From Tundrisphaera sp051175315 (lineage in GTDB: Bacteria > Planctomycetota > Planctomycetia > Isosphaerales > Isosphaeraceae): a stretch of DNA of 64,000 bases. Shown piece after piece: positions 34,039 through 43,625 of the stretch. The stretch is taken from NCBI RefSeq assembly GCF_051175315.1, contig NZ_CP195100.1, forward strand, positions 1,364,001 to 1,428,000, read 5' to 3'. Position 1 is the first letter of the stretch; each line of letters begins with the position of its first letter. Made by a program: the position numbers and the translations under genes. Under the pieces are notes generated by a model, which ran no database searches, had not been told where the DNA came from, and saw only the letters and a list, made by a program, of their open reading frames with translations.

Positions 34039-34881
34039 TCAGGCCACGGGGTCGATGAGCCCGCCGAACTTGCGGCGACGCCCGGAATAGGCCACGCAAG
34101 CCGCGATCAGGTCGTCGCCCCGGAAGTCGGGCCACAGCACCTCGGTCACCCACAACTCGGCATAGGAGATCTGCCAGAGCAGGTAGTTGCTCAGCCGCAT
34201 CTCGCCCGCCGTGCGGATCAGGAGGTCGGGGTCGGGCATCCCGGCCGTCGAAAGATAGCCGGAAAACGTCGCCTCGTCCACCGTCGCCGGGTCGAGCTTG
34301 CCGTCCCGGGCGTCCTCGGCGATCCGCCTGGCGGCCTCGGCGATCTCGGTCCGGCCGCCGTAGTTGATCGCCAGGCAGAGCGTCATCCCGGTGTTCTCGG
34401 CGGTCGCCTCGACCGTCCGGTCCAGCTCGCGGAGGACGTCGGGCGGCAGGCCGTCGCGGCCGCCGATCATCGCCAGGCGGACCTTCTGGTCCATCAGTTC
34501 CTCTCGCTCGACCACCACGAAGTGGCGGAGCAGGCGGAGCAGGAATTTCAGCTCGCGGGCGGGCCGTTTCCAGTTCTCGACGGAGAGGCAATAGAGGGTC
34601 AGTTGGTCGAGCCCGATCCGGCAACCCTCCTCGACCACCGCGCGGACGCTCTGGATGCCCCGGCGATGGCCGAAGATCCGGGGCTGGCCCCGGTTCTGGG
34701 CCCACCGGCCGTTGCCGTCCATGATGATGGCGACGTGGCGGGGGAGTTGGTCGGGTTCGAGCCCGCTGGACCGCAGCCGCGCCAGCCCCTCGGGGCCGAG
34801 GACCGGCGCCGGGGGGTGGGTCGGGCTCGGCCGGGCGGTCGCACGGTCCATCGCGGACAAGCCTCGCGGGCTCGCTGCCAT
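34039..34881 (-). CDS. uppS: Undecaprenyl diphosphate synthase (isoprenyl transferase)
   Basis: Cytoplasmic cis-prenyltransferase of 280 residues that makes the C55 carrier lipid for peptidoglycan-like and surface glycans. Key motifs: HVAIIMDGNGRWAQNRG with the catalytic Asp, GHRRG, LYCLSVENWKRP, NYGGRTEI and DLLIRTAGEMRLSNYLLWQ. The ATG at 34881 gives about 45 extra N-terminal residues (Pro-rich, LARLRSSGLEPDQLP) before the conserved core; the ATG at 34848 is possible too. It sits between purA (38 bases upstream) and cdsA, and the carrier lipid is also used by the WecA-type enzyme at 17868-19037. Confidence 0.93.
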   Translation of the reverse strand: MAASPRGLSAMDRATARPSPTHPPAPVLGPEGLARLRSSGLEPDQLPRHVAIIMDGNGRWAQNRGQPRIFGHRRGIQSVRAVVEEGCRIGLDQLTLYCLSVENWKRPARELKFLLRLLRHFVVVEREELMDQKVRLAMIGGRDGLPPDVLRELDRTVEATAENTGMTLCLAINYGGRTEIAEAARRIAEDARDGKLDPATVDEATFSGYLSTAGMPDPDLLIRTAGEMRLSNYLLWQISYAELWVTEVLWPDFRGDDLIAACVAYSGRRRKFGGLIDPVA

Positions 34882-34919
34882 CGTCGTCGATCCTCGGTCG
34901 GTCGGTCGTCGGAGTGATG

Positions 34920-36215
34920 TCAGCGCGAATGCCGCGGGATCGTCTGCTGCCGCTCCGGGCCGACCGAGACGATCGAGACCGGGACTTGGACCTGCTCGCT
35001 CAGGAAGTCGACGTAGCGGCGGGCGTTCTCGGGCAGGTCTTCCCAGGTCCGGGCCCGGGTGATGTCCTCGGTCCAGCCCGGCAGGTCGGCATACACCGGG
35101 CGGCACCGCTCCAGGTCGGCCAGGTGGGCCGGGAAGTCGTCCAGCCGGTTGCCCGATTCGTCCTCGTAGCCGACGCAGACGCGGAGCGTCTCCAGCCCGC
35201 TCAGGACGTCGAGGAGCATCACCGCGACCTCGGTCGATCCGCTCACCCGGGCCGAGTGCCGCACGGCGGCGGCGTCGAACCAGCCGCAGCGCCGGGGCCG
35301 GCCGGTGACCGTCCCGTACTCGCGGCCGACGCGGCGGATCCGCTCGCCGATCTCGTCTTCCAGCTCGGTCGGGAACGGCCCGCCGCCGACCCGCGTGGTG
35401 TAGGCCTTGATGATCCCGATCCAGCGGTCGATGTGCCGGGTGGGCACGCCCGAGCCGGCCGCGATCCCCGCCGCCGAGCTGTTGGAGCTGGTGACGTAGG
35501 GGAAGGTGCCGTGGTCGATGTCGAGCAGGGAGCCCTGGGCCCCCTCGAACAGGAGCTTCTGGCCCCGGCCCAGCGACCCGTGGAGCCACGAGGTCGTGTC
35601 CTTGACGTAGGGCCGAAGCCGGTCGGCGAAGCCGAGGTACTCGCCGACGATCTCGTCGGCATCCAGCGGCGTGAAGTCGGGCAGCATCGCCGAGAGCAGC
35701 CGGTTCTTGTAGGCCACGATCCGGGCGACGTGCTCGGCGAAGCGGTCGGGATGGTACAGGTCGCCGACCCGAACGCCGTGGACCCGGCCGACCTTGTCGC
35801 GATAGCACGGGCCGATGCCGCGCCGGGTGGTCCCCAGGTGGTCGGCCTTGGAGGACGACTCCTCGGTCAGCCGTTCCTCGGCGAGGTGGTAGGGCAGGAT
35901 CAGGTGGGCGCGGTCGCTGATGAACAGCCGGCCCTCGGCCTGGACCCCCTGCTTGGTCAGGGTCTCGATCTCGGAGAGCAGGGCGGGGGGGTGGACCACC
36001 ACGCCGTTGCCGATCACGCAGGCGATGCCCGGCCGGAGGATGCCGGTCGGGATCAGCGACAGCTTGTACGTCACGCCCTCGGCCACGACCGTGTGCCCGG
36101 CGTTCGCCCCGCCCTGATAACGCACGACGACGTCATGGCGATCGCAGAGCCAGTCGACGATCTTCCCCTTAGCCTCGTCCCCCCACTGGAGGCCCACCAC
36201 GCAAGTCGATGACAC
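34920..36215 (-). CDS. purA: Adenylosuccinate synthetase
   Basis: Cytoplasmic enzyme that joins IMP and aspartate with GTP hydrolysis, the first committed step to AMP. The 431 residues begin with GLQWGDEAKGKIVDWL, the GTP-binding loop, where Ala replaces the third Gly seen in most bacterial enzymes (GDEGKGK), then the ANAGHT segment near residue 38, GTTRRGIGPCYRDK with catalytic and IMP-binding residues, and the TGRPRRCGWFD stretch. A clear promoter lies 50 bases upstream (36267-36295). It may lead the purA-uppS-cdsA unit. Confidence 0.94.
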   Translation of the reverse strand: MSSTCVVGLQWGDEAKGKIVDWLCDRHDVVVRYQGGANAGHTVVAEGVTYKLSLIPTGILRPGIACVIGNGVVVHPPALLSEIETLTKQGVQAEGRLFISDRAHLILPYHLAEERLTEESSSKADHLGTTRRGIGPCYRDKVGRVHGVRVGDLYHPDRFAEHVARIVAYKNRLLSAMLPDFTPLDADEIVGEYLGFADRLRPYVKDTTSWLHGSLGRGQKLLFEGAQGSLLDIDHGTFPYVTSSNSSAAGIAAGSGVPTRHIDRWIGIIKAYTTRVGGGPFPTELEDEIGERIRRVGREYGTVTGRPRRCGWFDAAAVRHSARVSGSTEVAVMLLDVLSGLETLRVCVGYEDESGNRLDDFPAHLADLERCRPVYADLPGWTEDITRARTWEDLPENARRYVDFLSEQVQVPVSIVSVGPERQQTIPRHSR

Positions 36216-36266
36216 GGCGCAACATCTCCCGAATCTGGTGGCAAGCCGAGGCGAGACCAGGGACCA

Positions 36267-36295
36267 AAAATACCGAGATTCCCCAGGTTCGTCAA
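36267..36295 (-). promoter_or_regulatory. Promoter for purA
   Basis: On the minus strand TTGACG (36290-36295), a 17-base spacer, and TATTTT (36267-36272). The leader of about 45 bases to the ATG at 36215 has GGGAG as binding site. One of the strongest promoters in the window. Confidence 0.65.
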
Positions 36296-36324
36296 TTCAC
36301 CCGGAATCTCGCATCAGACCGAGT

Positions 36325-37464
36325 TCAGCCCATCTGGGCCCGGAACTCGGCGAACAGGTAGGCACTGTCATGGGGGCCGGCGGCGGCCTCGGGGTGGTAC
36401 TGGACGCTCGACACCGGCAAGCGGCGGTGCCTCAGCCCTTCCGAGGTGTGGTCGTTGAGGTTGACGTGGCTCTGCTCCACGTCGGGGGGCAGGGTCGACG
36501 AGTCGACCGCGAAGCCGTGATTCTGGCTGGTGATCTCGATCTTCCCGGTCCGTTCGTCGCGGACCGGGTGGTTGGCCCCCCGATGGCCGAACTTGAGCTT
36601 GAAGGTCCTGGCGCCGAAGGCCTGCCCGAGGAGCTGATGCCCCAGGCAGATGCCGAAGATCGGAATGCCCCGGGACTCGGCGGCGTCGGAGATCAGGCTC
36701 CGGAGGGTCTGGACGGCGTTGCCCAGGGCGCCGGGGTCGCCGGGGCCGTTGGACAGGAAGATCCCGTCGGGCTGGTGTTCGAGGATCGCCGGGGCGCTCG
36801 CCGAGCCGGGGACAACCGTCACGCGGCAGCCCGACTCGACCAGGTGGCGGGGGATGTTCCACTTCATCCCGAAGTCGAGCGCGACCACGTGGGGCCGGCG
36901 GGCCGCCGGGGAGGCGACGCCGGGCCGGTTTGCCTGGGCGAACCCGTCGAAGCCCGGCTCCCAGGTCACGGCCTCTTTGGGCATGACCTCGGCGGTTAGG
37001 TCGCGGCCGACCAGGCCGGGGCTGGCCTGGGCCCTGGCCACGAGGCGGGCGTCGTCGAGGTCGGCCGACGAGAGGATCCCCTTGAGCGACCCGCGCACCC
37101 GGGTGAGCTTGACCAGGGCGCGGGTGTCGATCCCCTCGATCCCCAGGACGCCATGCTCGGCCATGTAGCCGTCGAGCGTCCCGGCCGATCGGTGATTGCT
37201 GGCCAGCCGGCTCAGCTCGCGGACGACGAAGCCTCGGGCCCAGGGGCGGGCGCTCTCGGCATCCTCGGCGTTCACGCCGTAGTTGCCGATCATCGGGTAG
37301 GTCATCGCGACGATCTGGCCGTGGTAGGACGGGTCGGTCAGGATTTCCTGATACCCGGTCATGCTCGTGTTGAAGACGACCTCGCCGTCGACTTCACCCC
37401 GGGCCCCGAAGGCCCGGCCCGTGAACACCGTGCCGTCTTCCAGCGCGAGTTTGGCGATATCCAT
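36325..37464 (-). CDS. carA: Carbamoyl-phosphate synthase small subunit
   Basis: Glutaminase subunit, 379 residues, that feeds ammonia to CarB for carbamoyl phosphate, used for arginine and pyrimidines. The N-terminal domain starts MDIAKLALEDGTVFTGRAFG and contains VVFNTSMTGYQEILTDPSY. The C-terminal class I amidotransferase has GICLGHQLLGQAFG with the nucleophilic Cys and YHPEAAAGPHDS with the His-Glu pair. carB is not in the window. The gene has 109 bases before purA, which has its own promoter, so the two may be separate units. Confidence 0.94.
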   Translation of the reverse strand: MDIAKLALEDGTVFTGRAFGARGEVDGEVVFNTSMTGYQEILTDPSYHGQIVAMTYPMIGNYGVNAEDAESARPWARGFVVRELSRLASNHRSAGTLDGYMAEHGVLGIEGIDTRALVKLTRVRGSLKGILSSADLDDARLVARAQASPGLVGRDLTAEVMPKEAVTWEPGFDGFAQANRPGVASPAARRPHVVALDFGMKWNIPRHLVESGCRVTVVPGSASAPAILEHQPDGIFLSNGPGDPGALGNAVQTLRSLISDAAESRGIPIFGICLGHQLLGQAFGARTFKLKFGHRGANHPVRDERTGKIEITSQNHGFAVDSSTLPPDVEQSHVNLNDHTSEGLRHRRLPVSSVQYHPEAAAGPHDSAYLFAEFRAQMG

Positions 37465-37584
37465 GATGCGGATCGATTTTCCCAGGAGTCCGCCCGGCGT
37501 GATCCGGGCCCGGCGACGTAGCCCCGCGTCGTGGGGCGATCCAGTGTATCCGGCAACACCGACGCGCCACCAGGGGAATCAGGT

Positions 37585-39333
37585 TCAGGCGCCGCGAAAC
37601 CACCCCCCGATCGGCCCGGCCCGGCCGCGCGAGGCCAGCGCGAAGGCCCCGAAATTGGCCCCCAGCATCGCGGCGATCGGCAGGGCGAGCCGGCCATCGA
37701 TCACGCCTCGCTCCAGGTAGCGGCGGAGCACCGCCGGGGCGGGCGTCCTCCGCTCGGGGAGCGGGACGAGCAGGAGGGCCGGGGCCAGGTTGGTCAGCGA
37801 CAGGGCCAGGGTCAGCAGGGCCGGGCGGAGCGGGATCCGCCGCGCCGGGTGCCCGTCCCGGTCTCGCTGCGCCCGCCTCCGCGATGCCCCCATCGTCAGG
37901 GCCGCATCGGCCAGCCGGGGCCGGATCGGCCCCCGCGCCAGGGTCGCGGCCCGGGCCAGCATCGGCAGGTGGGCCGCCGCCAGGGCCAGGATCAGGGCCA
38001 GACCGGGCGATCGGGCGGGGTGCATCTCCCGGGCCAGCAGGGCGGCCCCCCGGCCGGCGATCGACCCCGGGGCCAGCGCGTCGGCCCCGGCGGACAGGAG
38101 CCACGGCAGGGCCAGCGCACCGACACCCAGCGCGAGCGGCGGGAACCACCCCAGGGCCGAGGAGAGGCCCCGGGCCAGCGGCCCCGGCGGGCGGCCCGGT
38201 CGTCCGAACAGGGTGATCAGTGCCAGCCCGTTCGCCGCCAGGGCCAGGGCCGCGACCATCGCCCCGTTGCCTAGCCAGCGGATCGCCTCGGGGCCGGGCC
38301 GGACGGCCCGGGCCAGCGCCTCGGTCGGGCCCTCGCCCGAGTCGGGGCGGAAGGCCGAGGCCAGGACCACCAGGATCGGGGCCACACCGACGACGATCCA
38401 GGCGCCCAGGGCCAGCGAGCAGATCAGCATCCGCCGCCGCGAGGCCATCGCCGGGACCCTCGGGGGCGCCGGACCGTCGGGCTCGGGCGGGAGGGTGTTG
38501 GCCCCGCCCCACCAGCCGATCAGGAGCCGCGCCAGCCAGGCCAGGGCGACCCCGATCAGGGCCAGCGTCGCGGCCCGGGTCGGCTCGTCAAACCGCCGGG
38601 CCGATGCGACCACCTGCACGGCCAGGGTCCGATGCAGGCCCAGCACCATCGGGCCGGCCGGTTCCATCAGGGCCAGGGCGAAGACCGAGGCGACGGCGCG
38701 GCCCACGTCGGGCCGGAGCAGCGGCCAGATCAGGTCGCGGGCGATCCGCCTCCGCGACGCCCCGGCGGCCCGCGCCGCCTCCGACCACGTCGGGTCGATC
38801 CGGGTCCAGGCGGCCGAGGTCGCCGAGGCCACGATCGGCACGCCGCAGGCGATCCCCACCCAGACCAGCCCGGCCCACCGCGCCAGGTCCGAGAACGGCA
38901 GCCCGGCGATCGATCGGGCGTCGAGCCAGTCCCAGCCGCCCCCCCGATCCCCGCCCAGGATCATCGCCACGCCGGGGGCGAGGATCACCGGCCCGGCCGC
39001 CAGCGGCGCCCAGGCCAGCCCCACCAGCAGCGGACGGCCCCAGAACCGCCTCCGCCCCGAGATCGTCCCCACCACCACCCCGATCAGCAGCGATCCGGCC
39101 GCCACGGCCGAGGCGGCCAGGGCGCTATTCGCGGCGCAGGCCCAGGCGAACGGGTCCAGGACGGCCAGGGCCAGCGGCAGGGGCGACAGCCGGGGCGTGC
39201 CGTCCGGCCCGCGATCGATGACGGCGGCCGGCACGATCGCCAGCGCCGGGAGCCACAGCACGGCCATCACACCGAACCCGATCGCCCGTGCCGCCCCGCC
39301 CATGCCGCGCACCACCGCCCGCTCTGGGGTCAT
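37585..39333 (-). CDS. ABC transporter permease (iron/thiamine type, two fused permease halves)
   Basis: A 582-residue inner-membrane protein with about twelve hydrophobic segments in two halves. Each half holds an EAA-type loop that contacts an ATPase: EAARAAGASRRRIARDLIWP near residue 200, and ADAALTMGASRRRAQRD near residue 480. This fused layout is that of ThiP/FbpB/CysU-like permeases for iron, thiamine or other small solutes. No ATP-binding protein or solute-binding protein gene is adjacent, so the partners must be elsewhere or lost. It follows the MMPL gene by 39 bases. The second EAA loop is less well conserved than the first, which may mark decay or divergence. Confidence 0.75.
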   Translation of the reverse strand: MTPERAVVRGMGGAARAIGFGVMAVLWLPALAIVPAAVIDRGPDGTPRLSPLPLALAVLDPFAWACAANSALAASAVAAGSLLIGVVVGTISGRRRFWGRPLLVGLAWAPLAAGPVILAPGVAMILGGDRGGGWDWLDARSIAGLPFSDLARWAGLVWVGIACGVPIVASATSAAWTRIDPTWSEAARAAGASRRRIARDLIWPLLRPDVGRAVASVFALALMEPAGPMVLGLHRTLAVQVVASARRFDEPTRAATLALIGVALAWLARLLIGWWGGANTLPPEPDGPAPPRVPAMASRRRMLICSLALGAWIVVGVAPILVVLASAFRPDSGEGPTEALARAVRPGPEAIRWLGNGAMVAALALAANGLALITLFGRPGRPPGPLARGLSSALGWFPPLALGVGALALPWLLSAGADALAPGSIAGRGAALLAREMHPARSPGLALILALAAAHLPMLARAATLARGPIRPRLADAALTMGASRRRAQRDRDGHPARRIPLRPALLTLALSLTNLAPALLLVPLPERRTPAPAVLRRYLERGVIDGRLALPIAAMLGANFGAFALASRGRAGPIGGWFRGA

Positions 39334-39372
39334 CGAGGTCGGATCCGGGGTCCTGAGATGCGATCCATCGGC

Positions 39373-42102
39373 TTACCGGGCCATCGAGGCCACCGGCTCG
39401 GCGGCGGCGGGGGTCGGGGGCTTGGCCAGCTTCTTCTTCTCGATCCGGCGGTTGATCAGCCACTGGCCGCACGGCACCAGCAGGGGGCGGACCAGCAGGG
39501 CGTCGACGGTGATCCCGACCACCAGGGCGAACCCCAGCTGCCGGAGCGACCCGAGCGGGCTGAACAGGAACGAGGCGAAGCTGACCGCCGTGATCGCCGC
39601 CGCCGAGGTGATCAGACCGCCGGTCTGGGCGATCGCCTTACCGATCCCGGCGCGGAGGCCAAGCGTCCCGGTCTCCTCGCGCAGTCGCGTCATCAGGAAG
39701 ACGTTGTAGTCCACCCCCACCGCCACCAGCAGCACGAACAGGAAGTAGGGCACCTTCCAGTCGAGCCCCTCGGCCCCCAGGATCGTGATGAACAGGAGGT
39801 GGGTGGCCCCCAGCGCGAACAGGTAGGTCAGCAGCATCGTGCCCACCAGGTTCACGCAGGCCACGATGTCCCGGAGGGCGACCAGCAGGACCAGGAAGAC
39901 CCCGATCGGGATCACGAACCAGCTCTGGAACTGGTCGGCCCGGGTCAGCGTGCGGATATCGACCGACTCGGCGTTCGACCCGCCCACGAGGATCTTGACC
40001 GGGGGGACGTCCTTCGCCTCGGTGGCGGGGTCGTCCTCCTCCAGCCGGTCGCGGAGCTTGCGGCGGAGCGAGAGCACCTGGTCCATGGCCTTGCCCGAGA
40101 AGATCCGCTCGTTCTGGACCACGTCGATCCGGGCGTACCGGCCGTCCTGCGTGATATAGGCGTCGAAGCTCTCCTTCAGCTCGGGGTGGTCGCGGACCGT
40201 CTGCGGGGTGATGAGCAGGCGATCCAGGGCACGCCGACCGACCGGGTCGTTGAGGATGGCCTGGATCTCCAGCGACGCCAGGTGGATCCCGTCGGAGATC
40301 TGCCCGGCCCCGGCCACCGCCTGGGCCAGCTGGTCGGTCATGGCGTCGGGGGCGGCCGGCTTGGCGGGCTCCTCCTTCGGCTTCTCGCCGGGGATGAGCG
40401 CCGAGAGGGGGTTGGGATTGACCAGCGACGAGGTGGCCTGCATCAGAGACGACGCCACCGAATCGCGCGCGGCCTTGGAGGGGTCGCCCCCCCCGGCGGG
40501 CTGGCCGAACAGGCGGAACCCGGTCTTCTCGCCGAGCCATTTGGCCGCCTGGATCTTGGCCAGGCCCTCGTCGAGCCGATCGCGGAGCTGGCCGGCCCCG
40601 GCCTCGATCTGGCCGAACCCGTCGTTGACCGCCTTCAGCCGGGCCGAGAGCCGGGCGGCGTTGAGCGGGGCGGGGCTGCCCAACGGCTGGGTCGCCGAGC
40701 GGACCTCGTCCACGTTGCGCTGGCGGCTCAGGAGCCGGCTCAATTCGTCGATCAGGGCCAGGCCGCTCGACTCGCGGAGGTTCTCCTCCGACGCGATCAC
40801 CACGGTCAGCGGGGCCGAGGACCCGGCCCCGAACTTCTCGGCGACCAGCCGGAGGCCGTTGGACGACGGGGTGTCCTGCGGCAGTTCCAGGAGGGTGTCC
40901 TGGGTGAAGCTCGTCCGCGTCCCGAGGATGGCCAGCGGGGCCATCGCGAGCAGGGCGCCGGCCCAGCTCAGGGTCGGGCGGGCGAGCACCCGCTTGGCGA
41001 ACCGCTCCCAGAACCCCGTCGAAGGCCCGGTCAGCCCCGCGAATGCCCGGGGATGCTTGCGGGCGAGCAGGACCAGCAGCGCCGGGGTCAGCGTGAGCGT
41101 GGCGAACAGGGTGACCAGCAGCCCCAGGGCGACGCTCGGCCCGGTGGCCGAGAACAGCTTGAAGTGGTTGGTCCCCATCAGCATGAGCCCGACGAACACG
41201 GTGCCCGCGCTGGTCAGGATCGCCGGTGAGCCGAGCCGGAGCGTGGTCCGCATCGCCTCGCCGGGATCGTTCGGGTCCCAGTGCTCGCCGTAACGCCAGG
41301 AAACGAACAGGCAGAAGTCGGTGCCGCTGCCGAACAGGAGGACGATCAGGAACAGCTCGACCAGCGGCGACATCTCCCAGCCGAGGGTGGCGGCCCAGGC
41401 CAACAGGCCCCGGGCGATCACCACGCTGATCCCGATCGTGGCCAGGGGCACCAGCGTCAGCCAGATCGAGCGGTACACGACCATCAGGACGCCCAGCAGC
41501 AGGAAGACCGTCGCGATCGCGGCGCGATCCAGCGAGATCTGGACGTTCCGCATGTAGTCATGGCCGATCACCGCGTCGCCGGTCCAGATCACCTCCAGCC
41601 CGGCCGGGATCGCCAGCCCGGGGGCCGCGGCCTGGCGTTTCAGCCACGCCACGGCCAGTTCCGAAGAAGGGGCCACGAACGAGGTCGAGAGCGGGACGAT
41701 CAGCAGCTCCAGCGTCCCGTCCTTGCTGATCAGGCGGTCGGCGATCGCCGGGTTCGAGGCCGGCCCGAGAACCCGGAGGACGTCGTCCGGCCGCCCCTCC
41801 GGGTTCGAGAACCGGTCGGACAGGCGTCGGGCGAAGCCGCGGTCGGCCTCGGTCAGCTTCGTCGCCCGGTGCAAGGCCACCACGATCTGGGATTCGGACG
41901 CCTCCTCGGGCCAGGCCTTCTCGATCAACCGGGCCGCCAGGAAGCTCTCGGCCGTGTCGTGGAGCAGGTGGGCCTGCCCCTCGGCGGCCAGGCGCGTGAG
42001 GTCGGGAGCGCCCAGGCCCACGACCAGGGCCACCACCACCCAGCCCGCGATCACCCAGACCGGATGGCGTGTCACCGTCGACCGCAGGGCTTCCATCGTC
42101 AT
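39373..42102 (-). CDS. MMPL/RND-family transporter
   Basis: A 909-residue inner-membrane protein of the RND superfamily that uses the proton gradient to export lipids or similar hydrophobic compounds. It shows the expected plan: TM1, a large periplasmic domain (about 40-200), five TMs with LFGSGTDFCLFVSWRYGEH (acidic, proton-relay region), a second periplasmic domain rich in helices (about 440-720), and a second TM set with VGVDYNVFLMTRLREE and the tail. Each TM set has the Asp pair typical of MMPL proteins. The ATG at 42102 follows GGAGGCGAGG and is preferred over earlier codons. A promoter candidate lies at 42281-42309. The M48 gene of the ubiquitin-like cluster ends 251 bases upstream. Confidence 0.88.
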   Translation of the reverse strand: MTMEALRSTVTRHPVWVIAGWVVVALVVGLGAPDLTRLAAEGQAHLLHDTAESFLAARLIEKAWPEEASESQIVVALHRATKLTEADRGFARRLSDRFSNPEGRPDDVLRVLGPASNPAIADRLISKDGTLELLIVPLSTSFVAPSSELAVAWLKRQAAAPGLAIPAGLEVIWTGDAVIGHDYMRNVQISLDRAAIATVFLLLGVLMVVYRSIWLTLVPLATIGISVVIARGLLAWAATLGWEMSPLVELFLIVLLFGSGTDFCLFVSWRYGEHWDPNDPGEAMRTTLRLGSPAILTSAGTVFVGLMLMGTNHFKLFSATGPSVALGLLVTLFATLTLTPALLVLLARKHPRAFAGLTGPSTGFWERFAKRVLARPTLSWAGALLAMAPLAILGTRTSFTQDTLLELPQDTPSSNGLRLVAEKFGAGSSAPLTVVIASEENLRESSGLALIDELSRLLSRQRNVDEVRSATQPLGSPAPLNAARLSARLKAVNDGFGQIEAGAGQLRDRLDEGLAKIQAAKWLGEKTGFRLFGQPAGGGDPSKAARDSVASSLMQATSSLVNPNPLSALIPGEKPKEEPAKPAAPDAMTDQLAQAVAGAGQISDGIHLASLEIQAILNDPVGRRALDRLLITPQTVRDHPELKESFDAYITQDGRYARIDVVQNERIFSGKAMDQVLSLRRKLRDRLEEDDPATEAKDVPPVKILVGGSNAESVDIRTLTRADQFQSWFVIPIGVFLVLLVALRDIVACVNLVGTMLLTYLFALGATHLLFITILGAEGLDWKVPYFLFVLLVAVGVDYNVFLMTRLREETGTLGLRAGIGKAIAQTGGLITSAAAITAVSFASFLFSPLGSLRQLGFALVVGITVDALLVRPLLVPCGQWLINRRIEKKKLAKPPTPAAAEPVASMAR

Positions 42103-42280
42103 CAACCCTCGCCTCCAACCCGCACGACCGACGGGCCCGACCCCGAAGAGGGGGCCCGGCCATCGCGACGCCACCCGGTCCCAACCTGGGACAACCATAC
42201 AACCTGGGGACGTCCCGGGTGGCCGATCCGCGCCGCCTCGCGCCCCCGTGGGCGCGGCGGGGACGCGGATCGGCCCAAGG

Positions 42281-42309
42281 ATCGTATCGTGAATCCGCCC
42301 GATTTCGAA
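42281..42309 (-). promoter_or_regulatory. Weak promoter candidate for the MMPL gene
   Basis: On the minus strand TTCGAA (42304-42309), 17 bases, TACGAT (42281-42286). The first box is poor. It would separate the MMPL unit from the ubiquitin-like cluster upstream. Nearby the spacer holds two copies of CAACCTGGG. Confidence 0.3.
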
Positions 42310-42353
42310 CCGGGTTGATGCAGGAATCGTGCCCAAGCCGAGCCCGGGGCCGC

Positions 42354-43625
42354 TCAGGGATCGCGGAAAAGCCCGCCATACTTCAGCGGCCGGCCATCCG
42401 ACCACGGATGGTAGTCGTTGCAGAATTCGATCCGGTCGCCGAGCGCCGGGTGGCTCGAACGCCAGATCCGGGTGAACGGGTCGGGGTAGGGGACCGAGAG
42501 GTTGTGGCGTTGGAGGTTGAGGAAGGCGGAGGCCGCCGCGTGGTTGTCACGGGTAATCTCCAGGGCGAACCGGTCGGCCTCGTGTTCCATCGATCGGCTG
42601 ACCGCGAACGAGATCGGATCGCTCGCCAGCAGGATCGCCAGCCCGATGGCGTAGGCCAGGGGCAGGGCCGCCACGTCATCCAGACCGCCGATCCCCAGCC
42701 TCGGCCCGACGCGCCGGAGCAGCGCGCGGGCAGCGCGGTCGAGCACGAACAGGCCGGCGATCGTGGCGAACGCCGACAGGCAGACCCCCAAGGCAACGTG
42801 GTTGAGGACGTAGTGCCCCATCTCGTGACCGACGATCGCCAGGATCTGGTCGTCCTCGAAGCGATCCAGGAGCGTGTCCCAGAGGACGATCCGCTTCGAG
42901 CCGAGCAGGCCGGTGACGTAGGCGTTGACCGTGGTGGTGTCGCGGCTCATCTCGACCTGCTCGATCGTCGCCCCGACGATGTTCGCACGCCGGGCCAGGG
43001 CGTCGATCCGCGCGGCCAGCTCGGGGTGATCGAGCGGGCGGAAGTCGTGGAACAGGGGGTCGATCACGATCGGCATGACCCACGCGAAGAAGGCCGCGAT
43101 CGGCACCGAGATCAGCCCGACGTAGAGGCACCACCGCCTCGGGGCGCGGCGGATCAGGTAATACGGCCCGGGGAGAATGACCGCCGTCGTGGCCATCAGG
43201 ATCCCGAGCCGCATCACGGCATGGCCGAGCCACCGGTCGAACGGCTGCTCCGAGAGGCCGTACTCGTGGAGCCGGACATAGCCGGCGTAGAAGCGCAGGG
43301 GCAGGTTGGCCAGGAACAGGACCGCCAGGAACAGGACCGCCGCGATCGCGACCGAACCGGGCCGCCAGGGGGACCAGCGCTCGGCCCGGTCGCGGATCCG
43401 GGTCGCCAGCCCCGAGGCGACGACCGCCAAGGGCACGGCGATCGACCACGCCTGGGCGAAGACCCAGAGCCAGAGGCCCGACCGGTGGAACCGCACCGCG
43501 GCGGCCGATGGCTCGGGCACCGGGACGCGGCCCGACTCGCCCCTCGCGGACAGGCCCGCGACGATCCCGAAAAGCAACGCGGCGAGCAGGCAGGTCGAGC
43601 CTCGACGCCATTCAGGTGATCGAAT
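42354..43625 (-). CDS. M48-family membrane metallopeptidase (Ste24/HtpX-like)
   Basis: A 423-residue membrane zinc protease with about seven hydrophobic segments, the zinc motif HEMGH in AIVGHEMGHYVLNH, and the third ligand region SMEHEADRFALE; the conserved VNAYVTGLLGSKRIVLWDT segment precedes it. This is the layout of CAAX-protease-type Ste24 enzymes. The start is unusual: the in-frame ATG codons at 43760 and 43775 lie deep inside the JAMM gene, and the ATG at 43611 is out of frame. An ATT at 43625 stands seven bases behind AAGGAGGAG (43633-43641) and opens a fitting membrane-protein N-terminus (RSPEWRRG then a hydrophobic segment), so I take it as start. The gene overlaps the JAMM gene by 14 bases and is the last of the ubiquitin-like cluster. 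Confidence 0.72.
   Translation of the reverse strand: MRSPEWRRGSTCLLAALLFGIVAGLSARGESGRVPVPEPSAAAVRFHRSGLWLWVFAQAWSIAVPLAVVASGLATRIRDRAERWSPWRPGSVAIAAVLFLAVLFLANLPLRFYAGYVRLHEYGLSEQPFDRWLGHAVMRLGILMATTAVILPGPYYLIRRAPRRWCLYVGLISVPIAAFFAWVMPIVIDPLFHDFRPLDHPELAARIDALARRANIVGATIEQVEMSRDTTTVNAYVTGLLGSKRIVLWDTLLDRFEDDQILAIVGHEMGHYVLNHVALGVCLSAFATIAGLFVLDRAARALLRRVGPRLGIGGLDDVAALPLAYAIGLAILLASDPISFAVSRSMEHEADRFALEITRDNHAAASAFLNLQRHNLSVPYPDPFTRIWRSSHPALGDRIEFCNDYHPWSDGRPLKYGGLFRDP

Noticed and set aside
39373..42102. MMPL transporter as a seventh member of the ubiquitin-like cluster
   Set aside because: Same strand, but 251 bases separate it from the M48 gene, with a weak promoter candidate between them, and no known link to Ub-like pathways.
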